Source: Orychophragmus violaceus (Eukaryota > Streptophyta > Magnoliopsida > Brassicales > Brassicaceae). From it: a DNA stretch of 64,000 bases. The stretch covers positions 39,391,126 through 39,455,125 of the forward strand of contig CM058237.1 of NCBI GenBank assembly GCA_030180135.1, given 5' to 3'. The translations under genes were made by a program, and so were the position numbers. Below, one piece after another: positions 33,787-43,135 of this stretch. Below the pieces are notes generated by a model that saw nothing but the letters and a program-made list of their open reading frames with translations, did not search any database and was not told the DNA's origin. Each line of letters opens with the position of its first letter. Position 1 is the first letter of the stretch.

Positions 33787-34422
33787 TTGTTACTAAATTT
33801 GCTCCTTCTTCTAGCTTTGATGTCAGGTGCAAGTATTGTTGAGCCAACACATGAGGAGAATATTCAAGTCCAAGATGACTTCCTGAAAGAAGCTGAAGAG
33901 ACTATTAAGGAATTTGAATTGCTTCTTGGTTGTACAATTGGTGAAGACCTTGTAGTGCGGTATGAAAATGATGAGGATGAAGGGACAATCATGGGTCACT
34001 CAACCAATATCAACAATGAAGAAGTAGGAGAAGTTGTGAGAGATGAGGAGGAGCCTTATGAAGATGAGTTGGTTGTTGAGTGCAAGAACATCAAGGAAGA
34101 GAGCATACAAGATAAGCCCTTAATCATGGAAGAAGAGCCAAAGCAACCAATTCACAAGAAAGAGCCAATTGGAGGAAATCTTATAGAGAAGCAAGATGAC
34201 CTCAAGGAAGAAGCCTTCAAGGAGGATGAAGAAGATGGATGTCCAATGGCTCAACCCCCTCACAAGATTCTTGGTATAGTCTCTACCACACCATTGAGCT
34301 CTCATGATCCAAGGAAGATCCCTTTTGAGGAGATAAGGCTGAAGGAGTTTAGGGGGTGGTTCTACGATGAGTATGATCCCGGTGATACAAACTCATGCCA
34401 CATCCCTAAACAAAAAGAGTGA
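33787..34422 (+). CDS. Acidic 211-residue protein of element D, function unknown
   Basis: One uninterrupted ORF begins 56 bases after the primer site. A hydrophobic start (MLLNLLLLLALMSG) is followed by a Glu/Asp-rich body (EENIQVQDDFLKEAEETIKE; EEPYEDELVVECK; KEDEEDGCP) and a C-terminal block with aromatic residues (EFRGWFYDEYDPGDTNSCH). I recognise no family, capsid, knuckle or enzyme motif. The real start may be the Met at codon 12 (MSGASIVEPTHEEN), which would remove the hydrophobic segment. It sits where gag would be, so it may be a remnant of the gag linker like the ORFs of B and C, but I see no clear similarity. Confidence 0.5.
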   Translation: MLLNLLLLLALMSGASIVEPTHEENIQVQDDFLKEAEETIKEFELLLGCTIGEDLVVRYENDEDEGTIMGHSTNINNEEVGEVVRDEEEPYEDELVVECKNIKEESIQDKPLIMEEEPKQPIHKKEPIGGNLIEKQDDLKEEAFKEDEEDGCPMAQPPHKILGIVSTTPLSSHDPRKIPFEEIRLKEFRGWFYDEYDPGDTNSCHIPKQKE

Positions 34423-36243
34423 AGGGATAGTCAAGCTAAGTGACTCAAAACAAGCTCACTTGGGAGGAATTCCCATGTCTATCCTTTTGGGGAGCTTTGG
34501 GGTAAATGCAAAGAAGAAGAGAATGAGTTTTGGGATTGAGCCCTGCTCTTCATAAGACCCGACTTACTCCATGGGGGAATCATCATCCCCATCACACCAC
34601 AACTAACCAGGTAACACTCCAACTTGTACATACTTGCATTTTAGCTTCTTTTCTTTCTTTTTCTCCTTTTGTTGAGTCTCTCTCTCGAGCTTGCTTTCCC
34701 ACCGAGACGGTGTGAACTAAGTTTGGGGGAGAGGCTAGTTGCTAATCATGTTTTCTTTGTTCTTATTTTTGATTTTATCACTTGAGTCTCATGCATTCAT
34801 CTAAGGCATAGAAAATCTAAAAAAATTGAAAATTTTCAAAAAAATTTCAAAAAGAAAAGCATGTAGTTGCAATAGCATAATAGGATTGAGTCTAGTTGCA
34901 TCATATAGGACGCATGCATAGGGAGTAATGATTGAATGTCCTTGTAAGACTGATTGAGTGATGACTTGTTCTTTATGCTAGTTGTTTGAGCTAGTTGATT
35001 GTCCTAAGATTGCAATCCAAGAAAGGCTAGAAAGTTAAGACGAACCATGCTAGGATTGCTTGCTTTGAAACTTGATTTGAAACTGAAATAGGCTTTGAAT
35101 TGACACTAGCTCTACCTAAGTGAGAACTTTAATGATGACATCTAATTATCTTACTCATGCTCTGTGTGCTAAACTCGTGGATACCCTAAAATATTTGAGC
35201 ATTCTTATCCTTTCTACCCCTCTCTACTTGCTCGAATAGACTTCCATACCTTTGACCACCCTTCTTTCAAGCCACAAACACTATCTTGAGTGGTAGGCCT
35301 ATTTGTAATGAGCTAGGTAAAAAGTGTTGAGTATGAGGCGACTAGGAGAAATTTCCATATAGATGCAAGCTCAACATCTTTGGCTTTGCAATAGGCTAGG
35401 ATCAAAGTTTGGGGGAAGAGTTGGGAAAGGAGAAAGAGAGTAAAGAAAAGAAAGAATAAAAAGGGATTTTGGTTGGGATCTTATGTTTGTTGGCAAAGTG
35501 TTTTAAAAGAAGAAAAGCTCTTATGTGTTTAAAGAAAAGAAAAGTGTCTTATATTTTGAAATGAAAAGAAGCCAAAGGCTCACCATAGAGAAAGAAAAGA
35601 GACCATTGCTAAAGAAATATTTGAGCTAAGTTAAAAAGAAAAGATTTGCCACTGTTTTGAAAAGTCTTTATTGATCCTTGGGGAGTTTAATTGGAAAGTG
35701 TCTGATTGAGAAAAGGGGATGAGGCAAAAACAGCCTTGGTCAAGGGTAGTATCCATTTAGGTGGGCTAGATTAGGAGAAGAAGTAATTGGGGCATGGGTA
35801 GATGGAAATCAACCTAGTATGCACCAATTGCCTCTAACTCTTAGCATTTTACTATAGCTCATTCACTTCTTTATGAGAGAACCTTCATGCTTTTGGAATA
35901 AACCCCTTTTTTTTGATTGAGATCACTTTAATCTCAAAACCTTATCCCTTTGCCAAATGAGTTTGATCACCTTGCATTGAGTAAGATCCACTTGAAAACC
36001 TAATGAATGTTAAAGAGCTAGTTGATAGGAATGCTTGTCTAGGTTGAGAATTGAGCTAGGAGTTTTGTCTTGATGAGCATGGCTAAATTTTTGGAGTAAG
36101 CCTAACTTGGTTGCATCTTGGTGACGTTGACTCGAATTGGAACTTGTTGATCTCAGTTTTGTCTTTGGATATGAGCTTCCGCCTTCAAACCTTTCTCCCA
36201 ACTTGCTTTGATAGTCTTATGCTTGCTTGTGGACAAGCAAGGT
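34423..36243 (+). other. Long non-coding interior of element D with two extra polypurine tracts
   Basis: No ORF supported. TAAGTTTGGGGGAGA at 34718-34731 and AAAGTTTGGGGGAAG at about 35404-35417 are copies of the tract before the 3' LTR (36244-36259). The 34800-36000 stretch is rich in A-runs (GAAAAGAAAAG). Confidence 0.6.
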
Positions 36244-36259
36244 TTAAGTTTGGGGGAAT

Positions 36260-36778
36260 TGATATACTTGTATTTTCATGCATTTAGGCTATTGTTAGGA
36301 TCATGTTTTACTTCTTTTTAGTTTCCTTTAACTTCACTTCTTTGGTCATTGATGTGTTTAGAGTATAGGATCATCTAGAGCTAGGTTTAGGCATTCTAGG
36401 CTTGCATTTGGAGTGTTTCCTATGTTTTGTAGGTTCTTGGAGTTGCTAAGGATGTTTGGAAGAGTTTGGAGGCTAAAGGAGTGATTGCAAGTGAAGTGGT
36501 GATGAAGGACCAAACCGATGAGCTTGAAAGATTGAGTCATATGAAGATAGTACATTGACTTTTAGCTCTGGGATTCTGAATAAAAATCATGGGAAATTGA
36601 GTTAGCTTTCTAATGGAAGTGGTTTGAAGTCATTCGGAGCTATATGGAGAGAGTTATGCATGATTTACTGGATGCATCTCAACACAGAAAAATCCGAGAG
36701 TCCGTATCGGTCTGGCCGACCGATACGCCGACCGATACGACCCTTCCCAGAAAAATCCGAGAGTCCGTATCGGTCTGG
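36260..36778 (+). repeat. 3' LTR of element D, left part
   Basis: First 519 bp of the LTR, matching 32151-32669, then broken by element C at the TSD TCTGG (36774-36778). Confidence 0.92.
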
Positions 36779-37958
36779 TGATAGGTGTATAGTTTTCCCT
36801 ATTCTACTGCAAGTGCACAGTTAATGCAATCGTAGTATATAAGGTATCGAATCCCACGAGGACTCTCAGTCACACAATAGATTATTAGTAATTCGGATTA
36901 AATCAAACAAAGCAGATGTGAAAGTAGTAAACGAAATATCAAAGCGAATCAAGTGAGTTTGTAAGCAAGAGGGCAAAGCGTTAGGTATCAGGAGTTCTCA
37001 GGAAATCAGGAACGCAAGCAATCAATTAATCAGGATCCAATCAATAGCTGTTCTAGAACTCAAAACACAGATATAGAATTAACCAAATTCCTTTGCGATA
37101 ATTCTCTAAGTCTAAGTGCAGCAAACCAAACTTCCGTTTGCGAGAACTAACAGATTAAACTAGCATTAATTCCAGGTTTGATATGTTCACAATTAACCTA
37201 GACCAAACTTCCGTTTGCGAATAGTTTAGTTGCTTATCTAAGTTCTTTCTAGTTAAATTAACCAACTTCCGCTGAATTAATCAACCTAACATCATAATTC
37301 TGATTAGCTACTTCAGATTAAGCATTAAGAACAACTTAGATAAAGAACTGGCAGATATAAATCCTTATTAACTAATTAGAACTGTAATTCTCTGAAATCC
37401 CTAATGAGAATCCTTCAACCTAACAGGTGATCTACTCAGACATGTTCATCGAGACAGAAAACATCATAAGTAGAAAACCAAATATCATAAAAACAGAACA
37501 ATCAACAGGGGTTCAAAATCAAGTCTCTTTCGAGAACAAAACCAGCCCCTAAAATCTCCTAAGAGAATAAAACTAGGTTATTTCTGCTTAGCCTAAACAA
37601 TGGCTTAAAAACTCTATTTATAACCTAAAACACGAATTGGGGCTTCTTTGTAAATATCAGAAACTTCTGGGCAAAACTGCAATTTCTTCATTCTTTATTA
37701 AACCGTCGTTTGGCCCATCTCGCTGGTGCAACGATCGTTGCCATAGCTGTGACGATCGATGCAGCTCGGAAATATCAACAGTGAACTTGATCTCTCGGCC
37801 AAATACTCCAATTAGCTCCAGAAAATGCTATAATCACCAAATATGCTCCAAATGTGCTTGTACCTAATAAATACCTGAAAAGACTCTAAAACATAGTAAA
37901 AGACTCGATAAATGACACACATACCATGGTTAAAATCCCTAAAATCCATGGTATATCA
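36779..37958 (-). repeat. 3' LTR of element C
   Basis: Plus-strand TGATAGGTG...GGTATATCA. It has the dyad pair at 37728-37762 and a TATA box at 37615-37622. Every position matches the other LTR at an offset of 4121. Confidence 0.95.
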
Positions 37959-37974
37959 ACTCCCCCACACTTAG
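37959..37974 (-). other. Polypurine tract of element C
   Basis: On the minus strand TAAGTGTGGGGGAGT, directly upstream of the 3' LTR. Two further copies lie inside the element at 38131-38145 and 38890-38904, as in element B. Confidence 0.85.
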
Positions 37975-39300
37975 CTCTTGCTTGCCCTCAAGCAAGACAA
38001 AGAACTAAATGTAGTCAAGAAGTTTGAAAACTCTTCAGAAACTCATTTCATCCTAGAAGCCACAATACTCAGATTCTCCTTAGTAAACCACTGAAAGAAT
38101 CGATCACAGGATATCAAGACCAACATATACTTCCCCCACACTTAGCAACTGTCCTAGGTAAACTCCACAATCACATTCAAGCATTCAAATTCTCCCTACT
38201 GACTTCTGCAAGTATTTAAGTGCGGTCTCACCTAAGGAGTATCGATCTAAAGGCACATGGATTCTTACCTAATCAGCTCTAGACCACCATACTATCTTTC
38301 TCTAGTCCCTTTCTTCTCTTTCCCTTCTTTAACAACTGATTTTTCCCCACTGGGTATCATTTTATTTTTTTTATCAGTGTTCTTCCCGTTATGGGGTGTA
38401 CTTTGGACACATTCCATGGATCACATGAGAGAAAATAGTGTTTGCTACCATTCCCATGACCACTTCGGAGTTACTAACTCATCCTCAGTTTATTTTTATT
38501 AATTTTTTTTACTTTATAGAAGGGGAGAAGGGAACTAAATAGGACATGTTTACAGGCTGTGTCAGAACTAACAGGGAATCCGACATAAAGTATACCAAGC
38601 CCTTAGGTGAGAAAATCTAAGTCAGTATTAGGGGTGAAGTCAGTAAAGGATCCTCTGATACCTGAAGTGATGTGGGTGTTCCCAGTAGGTTGATCTGTGA
38701 TGGGGTTTTCTAATAGTCAGAGATAGATCCTGCAACTTTATCCCAATGGTTACTTAAGTTCCTGCAAGTCTTGTAAATCTCCTCCGAAAATCATAGTTTC
38801 TTACTTAAACAATTTTGACTCAATAAAACAAAAAATTTTGAAAAACGGACTGACTCTTAAGAAAACAGAAAGATATAAGTCAGTAGCACCTCCCCCACAC
38901 TTAAGACACACTGTCCCCAGTAGTGTCAAGCGAAGGATTGGTAAAAAGAAACAAAAATTATTAATGGATGTTTTAGTTCTGTCGGGTTTTTACCTCTGTC
39001 GCTCATGCATCGATCGTTGCACTAAGTGCATCGACCGTTGCTTGGCGATTTTTCGTTGAGTGTCGATCGTTGCTCAAAGCAGCAACGATCGATGCTGGTT
39101 GAATCTAATTGATTCCGGTTTAGCGACATGTACCTTAATTTTCGATTAAGACCAATTGCAACGACCGTTGCACATGTAAGCAACGATCGTTGCTCCTATC
39201 CAGACTTGGTTCTGTATCTGAAAAACTTAGTAAAGACAAATAAAAACGTGAAATCCTAAGAAAAACACTAAAAATGAAAAAGAAAAATAGTTAAACCTAA
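37975..39300 (-). other. 3' non-coding part of element C with three dyad pairs
   Basis: No supported ORF. Dyad pairs at 39007-39041, 39061-39095 and 39158-39193. It is collinear with 9248-10521 of element B (shared SNP-rich sequence around the internal polypurine copies). Confidence 0.7.
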
Positions 39301-39328
39301 CAGTGGGTTGCCTCCCACTCAGCGCTTG
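39301..39328 (-). promoter_or_regulatory. Conserved post-ORF hairpin (element C copy)
   Basis: CAGTGGG, TTGCCT, CCCACTC on the plus strand, then AGCGCTTG, about 40 bases after the ORF stop. Same stem and loop length as in A and B. Confidence 0.6.
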
Positions 39329-39367
39329 TTTTAAGTCATTAGCTTGACTTTTGGAAAGGGGTCAGAC

Positions 39368-40717
39368 TCATGGAGGTTTCAACAGAGACTTTGTGTGTCT
39401 CTGTGAATGCCTTATCATCCATGGTGGTGTGTAAGCAGTAGCAGCATGATGTCGTCCAAGGAACGTCGGGAGGAATGTAGGGTGAGATTTGCACTTGGGT
39501 GTTTTAACGCTCTTTCCTTTATTCAAAACAGTGGAGTCAGGAGGCTTAAACTTAGAGGTTTTATGCTTTACCTTTGGCAAAGATTTGATGTTCGGGGCCT
39601 TTTGTTTATGAGTAGCTTCAGGTCTTGATGATGCTAGAATAGGCTCTTGTGGAACCACCATCTTCTTGTCAGCCACCAATGTGCGCTGAGCCATATTTGT
39701 AGATTTAACGGGAGCTTTTGGGAATGGCAACGGAGGTTTGTAGGCTCCTTCTTTAGCAGGTTCTCGAGATTTGGGTGAAACTGGTTCCTTTCGGGGTGCA
39801 ACGATCGATGCGTGTGATGCAACGATCGATGCTGTCGTCTCAACTCGTGTTTCAACTGTAGTCTCGGGTTTATCTGTTTCTTGGTCCATTCCAGCCGTCT
39901 CAGACTCAGATTTCTCTTCTTGGCTTGGTCCTGCTTCAATCTGGACCTTCCAAGTCAAAAGATCCATGTCAATCTCTGCTGAGTCAGGTGCATCGAAGCT
40001 TTCGAGCTCTGGTAATTCAACATCGAATCCCCCTCTGTCTTCCACAAATTCCACAGCTTTAACTGCTAGACATGATCCATGATCCATTTGTGCATGATCC
40101 TGAGTGAGGATGTTGTTGTCAGGAGCTTCATGAGAATCCTTTGTTGGGGTAGAACTTGGAATTTGATCCATCTGTGTGTCCAGCTGCTTTACACGAGTGC
40201 TCAAGGATTCAAATTTCTCATTCAAATTAGTGTACAGGTTCTCTAGCTTCGAGCTGAAAGAAGTTGAGTTCTGCTGTTGCCTTTCAATTGTTTGTTCTAA
40301 CATCATCTCCAGTTTGCTCCTTTGTGTAGGAGATGCCAGATTGGAAGTATAATTACGGTCTCCTGATCCTAGAGCGTGCTTAGAACTCTGCCTTTGCTGA
40401 TGTTCCAAGGTATGTCTATAAGAGTCGGCTCCAGCCATGTAGCGTACCTCTGCAAACTTATCAGTGTTTGCCTCTGCTCGGAGCTGTCTCTCCCTAAGTA
40501 AGATGTCGTGGATGTCATCTATCTTATGTTGCATTTCAGCTACTTGCCCAACCAATACATGGTAATCTGGTAAGATGGGGTTTCCTTCCCCATCTGTCTT
40601 CTGACCTTTTGCGTTGCATATGTGACCCTCTTGGTCTCGTAGAACGCCGTTTTCACCGCGAATTAAAATCAAAGGTTCCATGGTGCGGAACCTACCGAAC
40701 GTCTCAGATCTTAGCAT
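39368..40717 (-). CDS. Gag head plus coiled-coil linker protein of element C
   Basis: An intact 449-residue ORF. Its first ~60 residues (MEPLILIRGENGVLRDQEG, then KTDGEGNPILPD) match the N-terminus of element A gag. The capsid domain is then missing, and the sequence continues with helices that look coiled (HKIDDIHDILLRERQLRAEA; SKLENLYTNLNEKFESLSTRVKQLD), an acidic region, the YKPPLPFPK block, and a basic tail (KVKHKTSKFKPPD). There is no zinc knuckle, protease or RT. The start may be Met 40717 or the in-frame Met at about 40681, which aligns with A. Length and layout are close to the element B ORF although the families have diverged, which suggests the protein is useful. Confidence 0.75.
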   Translation of the reverse strand: MLRSETFGRFRTMEPLILIRGENGVLRDQEGHICNAKGQKTDGEGNPILPDYHVLVGQVAEMQHKIDDIHDILLRERQLRAEANTDKFAEVRYMAGADSYRHTLEHQQRQSSKHALGSGDRNYTSNLASPTQRSKLEMMLEQTIERQQQNSTSFSSKLENLYTNLNEKFESLSTRVKQLDTQMDQIPSSTPTKDSHEAPDNNILTQDHAQMDHGSCLAVKAVEFVEDRGGFDVELPELESFDAPDSAEIDMDLLTWKVQIEAGPSQEEKSESETAGMDQETDKPETTVETRVETTASIVASHASIVAPRKEPVSPKSREPAKEGAYKPPLPFPKAPVKSTNMAQRTLVADKKMVVPQEPILASSRPEATHKQKAPNIKSLPKVKHKTSKFKPPDSTVLNKGKSVKTPKCKSHPTFLPTFLGRHHAATAYTPPWMIRHSQRHTKSLLKPP

Positions 40718-40875
40718 CGCTATTATCGCCTAGTGTCGATCGTTGCAAGGAGAGCAACGATCGATGCAGTGCGAATTCCTGCAATCCAAGCAATCAAAAA
40801 CGTGAGTAAACAAGAAAATTAAAAAGAATGCTTAGTCTAAATCCTAGTACTAAATCTATCAGTGAACTCAAAGAG

Positions 40876-40893
40876 TCCCCGGCAACGGCGCCA
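40876..40893 (-). other. Primer binding site, tRNA-Asp type (element C)
   Basis: Plus-strand TCCCCGGCAACGGCGCCA, the complement of the site in element B, with the same six-base gap to the LTR. Confidence 0.93.
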
Positions 40894-41735
40894 AAAACTT
40901 GATAGGTGTATAGTTTTCCCTATTCTACTGCAAGTGCACAGTTAATGCAATCGTAGTATATAAGGTATCGAATCCCACGAGGACTCTCAGTCACACAATA
41001 GATTATTAGTAATTCGGATTAAATCAAACAAAGCAGATGTGAAAGTAGTAAACGAAATATCAAAGCGAATCAAGTGAGTTTGTAAGCAAGAGGGCAAAGC
41101 GTTAGGTATCAGGAGTTCTCAGGAAATCAGGAACGCAAGCAATCAATTAATCAGGATCCAATCAATAGCTGTTCTAGAACTCAAAACACAGATATAGAAT
41201 TAACCAAATTCCTTTGCGATAATTCTCTAAGTCTAAGTGCAGCAAACCAAACTTCCGTTTGCGAGAACTAACAGATTAAACTAGCATTAATTCCAGGTTT
41301 GATATGTTCACAATTAACCTAGACCAAACTTCCGTTTGCGAATAGTTTAGTTGCTTATCTAAGTTCTTTCTAGTTAAATTAACCAACTTCCGCTGAATTA
41401 ATCAACCTAACATCATAATTCTGATTAGCTACTTCAGATTAAGCATTAAGAACAACTTAGATAAAGAACTGGCAGATATAAATCCTTATTAACTAATTAG
41501 AACTGTAATTCTCTGAAATCCCTAATGAGAATCCTTCAACCTAACAGGTGATCTACTCAGACATGTTCATCGAGACAGAAAACATCATAAGTAGAAAACC
41601 AAATATCATAAAAACAGAACAATCAACAGGGGTTCAAAATCAAGTCTCTTTCGAGAACAAAACCAGCCCCTAAAATCTCCTAAGAGAATAAAACTAGGTT
41701 ATTTCTGCTTAGCCTAAACAATGGCTTAAAAACTC

Positions 41736-41743
41736 TATTTATA
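41736..41743 (-). promoter_or_regulatory. TATA box of the element C LTR
   Basis: On the minus strand TATAAATA, in the context GGTTATAAATAGAG. It is about 337-344 bp from the LTR start and about 105 bp downstream of the dyad pair. The second copy is at 37615-37622. Confidence 0.6.
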
Positions 41744-41848
41744 ACCTAAAACACGAATTGGGGCTTCTTTGTAAATATCAGAAACTTCTGGGCAAAACTG
41801 CAATTTCTTCATTCTTTATTAAACCGTCGTTTGGCCCATCTCGCTGGT

Positions 41849-41883
41849 GCAACGATCGTTGCCATAGCTGTGACGATCGATGC
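41849..41883. promoter_or_regulatory. Dyad pair in U3 of the element C LTR
   Basis: GCAACGATCGTTGC, then GACGATCGATGC, with centres 21 bp apart and the same offset from the LTR start (196-230 bp) as in element B although the arms differ. The other LTR has it at 37728-37762. Confidence 0.55.
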
Positions 41884-42084
41884 AGCTCGGAAATATCAAC
41901 AGTGAACTTGATCTCTCGGCCAAATACTCCAATTAGCTCCAGAAAATGCTATAATCACCAAATATGCTCCAAATGTGCTTGTACCTAATAAATACCTGAA
42001 AAGACTCTAAAACATAGTAAAAGACTCGATAAATGACACACATACCATGGTTAAAATCCCTAAAATCCATGGTATATCATCTGG

Positions 42085-43130
42085 CCGACCGATACGCCGA
42101 CCGATACGACCCTTCCCAGAAAAATCCGAGAGTCCGTATCGGTCTGGCCGACCGATACGCAGACCGATACGCGTCCCAGAAATTGCCTTGGATCCGGGTC
42201 AACACCCTGTTTGTTCCGGGTTGACCCGGCTCGAACCCTAATGACTTTTTAAGCCAAAAACCTATCTTTTTACAGTCTCTTAAGCTGTTTTTTTGTTCTA
42301 AACCTTTTGTAAGAACAAGTTTGATTTTTGGTTAATCTAGTACTCTTTTCTTGTGATTTCTTTCTTTGATTATCAATTCAATCTCTAATCTTCAATGATC
42401 AACACTATTTCTATGAGTTTTGTTGTTCATATGATGATTAGTGAGTAGTTCTTCATAGGGCTTATGGGTTAGGTAGGATTAGGTTGATTTAGGGGTGATC
42501 AATGGATTCTAATGTTTAATTGTATGAGATCTCATCTGTCAAAGTGCGTGTAATGCCTAATTAGCCTTGATCAAGTTGATTAGGATACTTAAGATTTCTT
42601 GTTCACAACATGTTCGATGAAATTCCTGTTCATAGCTTTGATAGAACTTTCACATTCTAGCGCATGAGAATGTATGTTTAGAGTGATTGTTAGTTGTTTG
42701 GAACTTGTTTGATTGCTTGCTTGATTCTAATTCACAAATGAGAATTTGTTCTTGGATTAGGATTAAGTAAAGAGATTAGTATTAAGAGATTAAACTGATC
42801 GTACTGTTGTGTTCCTTGCTAGGAGATTAGCTTGTTTGAAGTTTGAATTAGGATCCTTGATCATCCCGAGTCACCTATCCGTTGACCTTAACCTTGTGCC
42901 CTATCTTTATCATTGATTGAATCACTTGTTTATTTGCTTTTGTTTACTTTGGCTTGATTTGATTTCGTTAGGATTGTTAGAAACAACAACTTAAATGAGT
43001 GATTTGACTCTAGAGGATTAGTGAGTGCTTATTGGTTTTATCCATCCCAGAATAGGTTCGATACCTCAAAGCTACATCGATAAGCTTGAGGAATTGGTAC
43101 CTCAAAGGATCTTAAAAAGCCTAGCTATCA
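42085..43130 (+). repeat. 3' LTR of element D, right part
   Basis: Last 1046 bp of the LTR, collinear with 32670-33715 with very few changes (for example C to T near 42207), ending CTATCA. TSD TCGAT follows. Confidence 0.92.
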
Positions 43131-43135
43131 TCGAT

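Larger units (their letters stand above)
36779..42079 (-). mobile_element. Non-autonomous Athila-like LTR element C, very young
   Basis: Minus-strand element with LTRs 36779-37958 and 40900-42079, both 1180 bp and identical as far as I can compare by eye. TSD TCTGG is at 36774-36778 and 42080-42084. The 18-nt tRNA-Asp primer site (40876-40893), one intact ORF, post-ORF hairpin and polypurine tract are all present. It is a sibling of element B in structure and in LTR sequence, and it inserted in the 3' LTR of element D. Identical LTRs mean insertion was recent on an evolutionary scale. Confidence 0.95.
40900..42079 (-). repeat. 5' LTR of element C
   Basis: Identical by eye to 36779-37958. On the minus strand it starts TGATATACCATGG, with the dyad pair 196-230 bp from that end (41849-41883) and the TATA box further in. 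Confidence 0.95.
32151..43130 (+). mobile_element. Non-autonomous LTR element D, nested in the CRM-type RT
   Basis: 5' LTR 32151-33715, primer site at 33719, small ORF, polypurine tract, 3' LTR 36260-43130 (interrupted by element C). TSD TCGAT at 32146-32150 and 43131-43135. After removing element C both LTRs are 1565 bp and nearly identical, so insertion was recent. The start TGATATACTTG resembles the TGATATAYCATGG start of A, B and C, which suggests a related but more distant family. No enzyme domains are encoded. Confidence 0.92.

Noticed and set aside
37637..41988. Identical 76-residue ORFs at 37637-37867 and 41758-41988
   Set aside because: They are the two LTR copies of element C read on the opposite strand; not a gene pair.
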